From an uncultured Mogibacterium sp. (GTDB taxonomy: Bacteria; Bacillota_A; Clostridia; Peptostreptococcales; Anaerovoracaceae), in assembly GCF_938039775.1 (NCBI RefSeq), contig NZ_CALHTQ010000208.1, forward strand, positions 1 to 10,551: 10,551 bases of DNA, written 5' to 3'. Numbering within the stretch: position 1 is the stretch's first letter; each line of letters starts with the position of its first letter. Below are positions 7,040-10,551 of the stretch, piece by piece. Below the pieces are notes generated by a model that was not told where the DNA came from, did not search any database, and worked only from the letters and a program-made list of their open reading frames with translations. The position numbers were made by a program, and so were the translations under genes.

Positions 7040-8128
7040 CTAACAGTCCCTGCTTCGTCTAACCGCATACATCATAATAGCTGCTGCATTAGATGCATTT
7101 AGAGAGTTGATGCTTCCCTTCATCGGAATTGATATCGTGAGGTCGCACTTCTCCTTGACGAGTCTGCTGATACCTTTGCCTTCATTTCCTATAACTAGGG
7201 CAATTGCACCCTTCATCACACCTGCTGTCTCATAATACGACTTTCCGTCCATATCTACAGCCGCTACCCACACGCCCTGTGCTTGCAGCTCTTCGATGGT
7301 CCGAGATATATTGGTCACTCTCGCAACCGGCATGCGTTCTAGTGCTCCTGCTGAAGTCTTAGCCACGGTACTTGTAAGTCCACAAGCATTGCGCTTAGGA
7401 ATTATAACTCCATGAGCATTAGCACACTCTGCCGTCCTTATGATCGCACCAAGGTTGTGTGGATCAGAAATCTCATCGAGCACCATAATAAAGGGCGGTT
7501 CATCACTGTCTACTGCTCGTTCCATAATCTCTTCAACTGTTGAATATGAGTATGCAGATATCTCCGCTGCCACTCCCTGATGCTTCTCCCCTGGAGCCAT
7601 TCTATCTAGCACAATTCTAGGTACTGTATCCACTACTATACCTGCATCCTTAGCCATAGCTCTGATTTTTACGACGGAGCCCTCGGCTCCTGCCGCCATG
7701 TAGATTTTTTCTATCTCGCGGCCGCTTTTGATTGCTTCGATTACCGGATTGCGGCCGGCAATCAGATTCGCGGCTGGAGTGCTCTCTCCCTCGGCAAAGC
7801 TGCCGCCTCGGTTGTCCAATTCACTGCTGCGGTATGTATTTTTGTAGTTATCTCGCGGGCGGCTGCTTGAGTTTCTGTCGCGCCGAGAATTGCTATAACT
7901 CCCTGAGTTGACATTACGCTGCGAACTACCATATCCGCCAGCGTTACCGCTAGTACGTTTAGTTCTTCCTGTGTTCCGCCCAGTATTGCTACGAAACTCT
8001 TCCGCAGGCTCTCCGTCATAAGGTCTGAATGCAGCTTTTCCTCGCTCCGCGCGTCTCTGATACACTCCGTGTGCATCACGTCTGTTCTTGCCACGAGCAC
8101 TTGTTTTCTTTTTATCTGATTTTGCCAT
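7040..8128 (-). CDS. rlmB: 23S rRNA (guanosine-2251-2'-O)-methyltransferase RlmB, SpoU family
   Basis: 362-residue SPOUT-class methyltransferase that uses S-adenosylmethionine to methylate the ribose of G2251 in the peptidyl-transferase P-loop of 23S rRNA. The substrate-binding domain starts at about residue 121 (LIAGRNPVIEAIKSGREIEKIY) and the catalytic knot occupies about 212-362. It has motif 1 DPHNLGAIIRTAE (222-234, with the key Asn and Arg), motif 2 LVIGNEGKGIS (311-321) and motif 3 SLNASNAAAI (342-351). Residues 1-118 are an atypically long, disordered, Arg/Ser/Gly/Asn-rich tail, whereas E. coli RlmB is about 243 residues in all. The ATG at 8128 has only a weak site (GGATG, eleven bases upstream). 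The family call is firm; G2251 as target is inferred from family and gene neighbourhood. Confidence 0.93.
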   Translation of the reverse strand: MAKSDKKKTSARGKNRRDAHGVYQRRAERGKAAFRPYDGEPAEEFRSNTGRNTGRTKRTSGNAGGYGSSQRNVNSGSYSNSRRDRNSSSRPRDNYKNTYRSSELDNRGGSFAEGESTPAANLIAGRNPVIEAIKSGREIEKIYMAAGAEGSVVKIRAMAKDAGIVVDTVPRIVLDRMAPGEKHQGVAAEISAYSYSTVEEIMERAVDSDEPPFIMVLDEISDPHNLGAIIRTAECANAHGVIIPKRNACGLTSTVAKTSAGALERMPVARVTNISRTIEELQAQGVWVAAVDMDGKSYYETAGVMKGAIALVIGNEGKGISRLVKEKCDLTISIPMKGSINSLNASNAAAIMMYAVRRSRDC

Positions 8129-8364
8129 TACTAATTCACATCCTATCTTTAAACATGACTATTATTATATGTTACTCGAATTAATCCTAATCGTCTATAA
8201 GTCTTTATCTCTGTTGTTTCATATACGGAAGCACACAAACAATGCTTGTAGTCATAGTTTCTTCCTAATCTTTTTTCGCTTGCTATACTCCTAGTTCATA
8301 AGTGTTAAAGTGAATTTGCCTACTTGATTCTACACACTTTGTCCAATTGTACTATCAGAATCTA
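8129..8364 (-). other. AT-rich intergenic region upstream of rlmB
   Basis: These 236 bases contain no gene I can support. On the minus strand a perfect TATAAT at 8169-8164 lies about 36 bases before the rlmB start, but nothing resembling TTGACA occurs 16-18 bases upstream, so it is only a weak promoter candidate for rlmB. GATTCT (minus 8362-8357) and AGAATC (8331-8326) could form a loose 6-bp stem after the membrane-protein gene. There is no T-tract, so no convincing terminator separates the toxin/immunity block from rlmB. Confidence 0.35.
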
Positions 8365-9117
8365 TTACTGCCACCCAGTATACTTGCTAGGATGCGGTCT
8401 TGTCGGTAGATAGTCTTCGAGTTCATACTCTTTGGCATACTTGAGTTTGAGAAAGTATTCAACCGCTAATACTATTGAAAATTCTAAAGCAACTAATAGT
8501 ATGCAAATAAAAAACGTTAGTTCATCTGCCTCTGAATTAATTACAATGCTTTTTATGAATAGCATGATTGCAATGAATGAACCTGACCCCAAATATCTCA
8601 TTGTTTTGGTGCCTATATCTTTGTTTTTTTGATAGAAGCCCTTCCCAATTCTTTTTTTAACAACGATGATAGTCACAGCAATTGTTATTACAATTATTAC
8701 CACTAAAAAGCATATTGATGTTAGTAGACTTATTTGTACCTCTTCCCACGAAAAAAAACTTAACATTAAAAGAGACGTATGTAATACAAATCCCGTATAC
8801 TGCCACGCCTCAGCCGCATACATGCTCTTACCTGGTTCTTCATTAAACGCCTTTAAATATTTTCTACGCATCCACATCGAAAATACAAATGTTATTATAG
8901 AAAAAATAACTCCAACGATATACAACACACTTTCACCAGATGTCTTATCAGATGACACTATATAGAATATTGTGTAAAAAATAAATGTTAATGTAGTTAA
9001 AAACGGCATCGCAATTAACGGATACTCAATCGGTCTTATAATATTATGATTAGCTATGAAGCTTGCTATTTTATCTTTGTCTTCCATTTTGCTTTCTCTC
9101 ATATATCTAAAAATCAT
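8365..9117 (-). CDS. Six-helix membrane protein, putative second immunity protein
   Basis: I do not recognise a named family. The protein is 250 residues from the first ATG (9117) or 240 from the Met at residue 11 (9087). The two starts have near-identical weak sites (GAGAAAGC / GAGAGAAAGC), and the candidate promoter at 9135-9163 would leave only about 11 leader bases for the longer form, so 9087 is a serious alternative. Six hydrophobic helices are visible, at about 34-54, 63-83, 107-123, 129-153, 177-193 and 199-222. A basic loop with QKNKDI (163-168) and a hydrophilic C-terminus (KYAKEYELEDYLPTRP) follow the pattern of the neighbouring upstream gene, suggesting they are diverged copies. 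There is no signal peptide and no enzymatic motif. Its place two genes after an Rhs toxin tip suggests an immunity role, but this is inference. The gene is AT-rich compared with the ribosomal genes. Confidence 0.75.
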   Translation of the reverse strand: MIFRYMRESKMEDKDKIASFIANHNIIRPIEYPLIAMPFLTTLTFIFYTIFYIVSSDKTSGESVLYIVGVIFSIITFVFSMWMRRKYLKAFNEEPGKSMYAAEAWQYTGFVLHTSLLMLSFFSWEEVQISLLTSICFLVVIIVITIAVTIIVVKKRIGKGFYQKNKDIGTKTMRYLGSGSFIAIMLFIKSIVINSEADELTFFICILLVALEFSIVLAVEYFLKLKYAKEYELEDYLPTRPHPSKYTGWQ

Positions 9118-9134
9118 TTAGCTTTCTCAATCTA

Positions 9135-9163
9135 ATTATAACCCCCTTACCGCAGATTGATAA
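9135..9163 (-). promoter_or_regulatory. Candidate promoter for the distal membrane-protein gene
   Basis: TTATCA (minus 9163-9158, 4/6 to the -35 consensus), a 17-base spacer, and a perfect TATAAT (9140-9135), in the 68-base gap between the two membrane-protein genes. The predicted start is near 9128. If real, it gives the second gene expression that does not depend on toxin transcription, as is common for immunity genes. AT-rich context raises the chance of a false match. Confidence 0.55.
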
Positions 9164-9185
9164 ATCAGCCTCAGTTTACTATCAT

Positions 9186-9899
9186 TTATAAAACATTCTT
9201 AAATAGCTCATCCCTCATATCGTACTTATTGGCAAAATACAGTTTATATATATGCTCTATGAGCGATCTTGATAGCCATATCGTTGTATAAGTTTCCAAA
9301 ATAATGATAATAACTGAAAATATAGTTATATGCCCTCTTATGGCTAACAGAAAAATAATAGAAAATACTATATATTCTAGCCCTTTAGATATGTCTCTTT
9401 CATTTTCGAAAGGTCTTTTTTTAATACCATCATTATCTTCTATTGCACTTAAAATTCGTTTTCTTTCAAAAATAAATGATATCACTATTTGTAAAAAAAC
9501 AATTATTACTAGCATTAAGATATTTATGCCTCTGTAAAGACCTCTAAAACCACCTATAAACATCAGATCAATAATTATCAGAAGAAAACCTATTGAGATA
9601 ATTTGGTACACCTTGCTTTGTGGAGCAGCTGATGAATACAACTTCACTCCAAAGCAGAACTTTGATATCACCATCCAGATTGCAGTAATAGCCATCTGTG
9701 TAACAAATATACCCCTTACAACAACATCGTTCCATTGTACTGCATTTGAAACCGAAAAAAACAAGCATATTGCTAGTATCAACCACAAACTAATTTTCGC
9801 AGACTTGTCTTTTTGTGCTTTTCTTTTCCCCTCTTCTGTCATTACTGAGCCTTTTCCCGAAACGAAATTCCTTATGGCTTGCTCGCTATTTTTTTTCAT
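9186..9899 (-). CDS. Six-helix membrane protein, putative immunity protein coupled to the Rhs toxin
   Basis: 237 residues, no family recognised. A charged Lys/Glu-rich cytoplasmic N-terminus (1-35) precedes hydrophobic helices at about 36-53, 60-82, 98-117, 125-144, 173-187 and 190-210. The loop between helices 4 and 5 (FENERDI, 164-170) and the tail KLYFANKYDMRDELF (219-233) parallel the same positions in the following gene. The start at 9899 has AGGAG six bases upstream. The Rhs toxin stop codon TAG overlaps that site, leaving a 9-base gap, so the two genes are almost certainly cotranslated. Position immediately after a polymorphic-toxin tip is the classical place for the cognate immunity gene. 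A polytopic protein would suit a toxin that acts on or through the inner membrane. It is AT-rich with many ATA and TTT codons. Confidence 0.8.
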   Translation of the reverse strand: MKKNSEQAIRNFVSGKGSVMTEEGKRKAQKDKSAKISLWLILAICLFFSVSNAVQWNDVVVRGIFVTQMAITAIWMVISKFCFGVKLYSSAAPQSKVYQIISIGFLLIIIDLMFIGGFRGLYRGINILMLVIIVFLQIVISFIFERKRILSAIEDNDGIKKRPFENERDISKGLEYIVFSIIFLLAIRGHITIFSVIIIILETYTTIWLSRSLIEHIYKLYFANKYDMRDELFKNVL

Positions 9900-9905
9900 A
9901 ACAAT

Positions 9906-9910
9906 CTCCT
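9906..9910 (-). promoter_or_regulatory. Ribosome binding site overlapping the toxin stop codon
   Basis: AGGAG on the minus strand. Its first two bases are the last two of the toxin TAG stop codon (9911-9909), and it is six bases before the ATG of the downstream membrane-protein gene. This geometry supports translational coupling of toxin and putative immunity protein. Confidence 0.8.
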
Positions 9911-10551
9911 AATCCAAACTATTTATCCAGTATTTTACTTTACCAGATGTAGCTATAGTTACACCTCCCCAAATTGCGCCTATTATTCCTGCCACTATCC
10001 ATCCTGGAGGGCCAGAGAAACCGAGCGCACTTGCACTTAATCCAGTTATGTATGTTCCTCCTGCTACAACACCTGTTCCTGCAGCAGCATATGCAGCATT
10101 CACTCCCATATTCGATTTAATTTTAGTATCGGACAACCCAGCATTGTAGTCTGCTCTGTAATCAGTATAAATTCCAGCAGCAGTAATTCCGATTGGTAGT
10201 ATTTTTTTTGCAGTAAATCTACCAAGCTTTGCAGCATTTCCTACACTTGAAACCTTTGCGGCCTTAGCTGTTTCTAGGCTTTCAAGTTTTGCTAATGCAT
10301 TTGCCGCTCGTCCAGGTCTCATGTTGTTAATTGAACGCCCAAGATTAACCCTTATATCATGATCATATTGCTTATATACTTTATTAATTTTATTTACCTG
10401 CCATTTATTCACAAAACTAGATATTTTATTATCCGCTATATCTGTTCCTATATTCTCTGCACCACCACGCACCATCGCTGTAGTGTAGTCAATAGTACTA
10501 ACTTTTTCTTCCTCCATTCCATTCAAATCCACAAACCCTACCGGATCGTTA
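9909..10551 (-). CDS. C-terminal end of an Rhs/YD-repeat polymorphic toxin (5' part outside window)
   Basis: 213 residues are visible, in frame to the right edge. The first eleven, NDPVGFVDLNG, match the end of the Rhs-repeat-associated core (usual form NP-[IV]-x-[WF]-[IV]-DP-x-G-L), where the variable toxin tip begins and where many Rhs proteins cleave themselves. The usual DPxG proline is replaced by Leu. The following tip of about 200 residues is unrelated to any toxin fold I recognise. A charged helical half (to about residue 115) contains its only His, and there are no Cys. A hydrophobic Gly/Ala-rich half follows, with segments at about 117-127, 150-178 and 181-202 and small-xxx-small motifs (AGIIGAIWGG). 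Lacking an obvious catalytic cluster and rich in glycine-zipper-like helices, it may be pore-forming (inference). The GTG at 10532 is not a real start, as the core motif lies partly upstream of it. Confidence 0.85.
   Translation of the reverse strand, partial: NDPVGFVDLNGMEEEKVSTIDYTTAMVRGGAENIGTDIADNKISSFVNKWQVNKINKVYKQYDHDIRVNLGRSINNMRPGRAANALAKLESLETAKAAKVSSVGNAAKLGRFTAKKILPIGITAAGIYTDYRADYNAGLSDTKIKSNMGVNAAYAAAGTGVVAGGTYITGLSASALGFSGPPGWIVAGIIGAIWGGVTIATSGKVKYWINSLD

Noticed and set aside
7762..8100. 112-codon minus-strand frame overlapping the start of rlmB
   Set aside because: Out-of-frame shadow of the RlmB low-complexity tail, with no ribosome binding site.
8205..8255. Mini-ORF of 16 codons on the minus strand with AGGAAG upstream
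   Set aside because: Too short and featureless to support. The ribosome binding site match is modest, and AT-rich intergenic DNA gives many such frames.
8088..8294. 68-codon plus-strand frame in the AT-rich gap upstream of rlmB
   Set aside because: It overlaps the rlmB start antisense, has no ribosome binding site, and its hydrophobicity reflects T-rich sequence.
9304..9912. Plus-strand and alternate-frame open frames across the first membrane-protein gene
   Set aside because: Shadows of the 237-residue membrane protein, which alone has a good ribosome binding site and a coherent set of transmembrane helices.
10516..10532. GTG at 10532 or ATG at 10517 as the true start of the last gene
   Set aside because: The frame stays open to the window edge and carries the end of the Rhs core motif just upstream, so the gene is truncated by the window rather than starting here.

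Overview
This window is a core-genome segment of a low-to-mid GC Gram-positive bacterium, most likely an anaerobic member of class Clostridia (Bacillota). That placement is inferred from the gene order rlmB-rpmG-secE-nusG-rplK-rplA-rplJ-rplL-rpoB, the short single-helix SecE, the four-cysteine L33, the L10-leader attenuator and strong GGAGG-type ribosome binding sites. Something near the Eubacterium/Mogibacterium group (Anaerovoracaceae) is plausible, but the sequence alone does not prove it. Every gene I can support lies on the minus strand, so transcription runs from right (10551) to left (1).

Right-hand third (8129-10551): an accessory, visibly AT-richer block. It enters with the last 213 residues of an Rhs/YD-repeat polymorphic toxin. 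The canonical end of the Rhs core is visible (NDPVGFVDLNG) and is followed by a roughly 200-residue C-terminal domain. That domain has no Cys, only one His, and a glycine/alanine-rich hydrophobic tail with small-xxx-small motifs. The next gene is translationally coupled to it (the toxin stop codon lies inside the ribosome binding site) and encodes a six-helix membrane protein. A second six-helix membrane protein follows. The two look like diverged relatives (shared N-x-x-D-I loop and K-Y-[DE]-[LM] tail) and are best read as membrane immunity proteins against a membrane-acting toxin. The second has its own candidate promoter. This toxin/immunity module is the most interesting part of the window.

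Middle (5797-8128): rlmB (23S rRNA Gm2251 methyltransferase with a long disordered basic tail), a near-consensus promoter, then rpmG (TTG start), secE and nusG (with an unusual N-terminal extension).

Left half (1-5796): rplK-rplA, then a well-formed L10 leader with mutually exclusive antiterminator and terminator helices, rplJ-rplL, an intergenic terminator, a consensus promoter, and the first 1040 codons of rpoB running off the left edge. The cluster supplies L33, L11, L1, L10 and L7/L12 for the 50S subunit, the SecYEG subunit SecE, the transcription factor NusG and the RNA polymerase beta subunit. The regulatory signals split it into at least three separately tunable parts: rpmG-to-rplA, rplJL behind the L10 attenuator, and rpoB(C) with its own promoter. 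I found no tRNA, rRNA, CRISPR array or insertion sequence.
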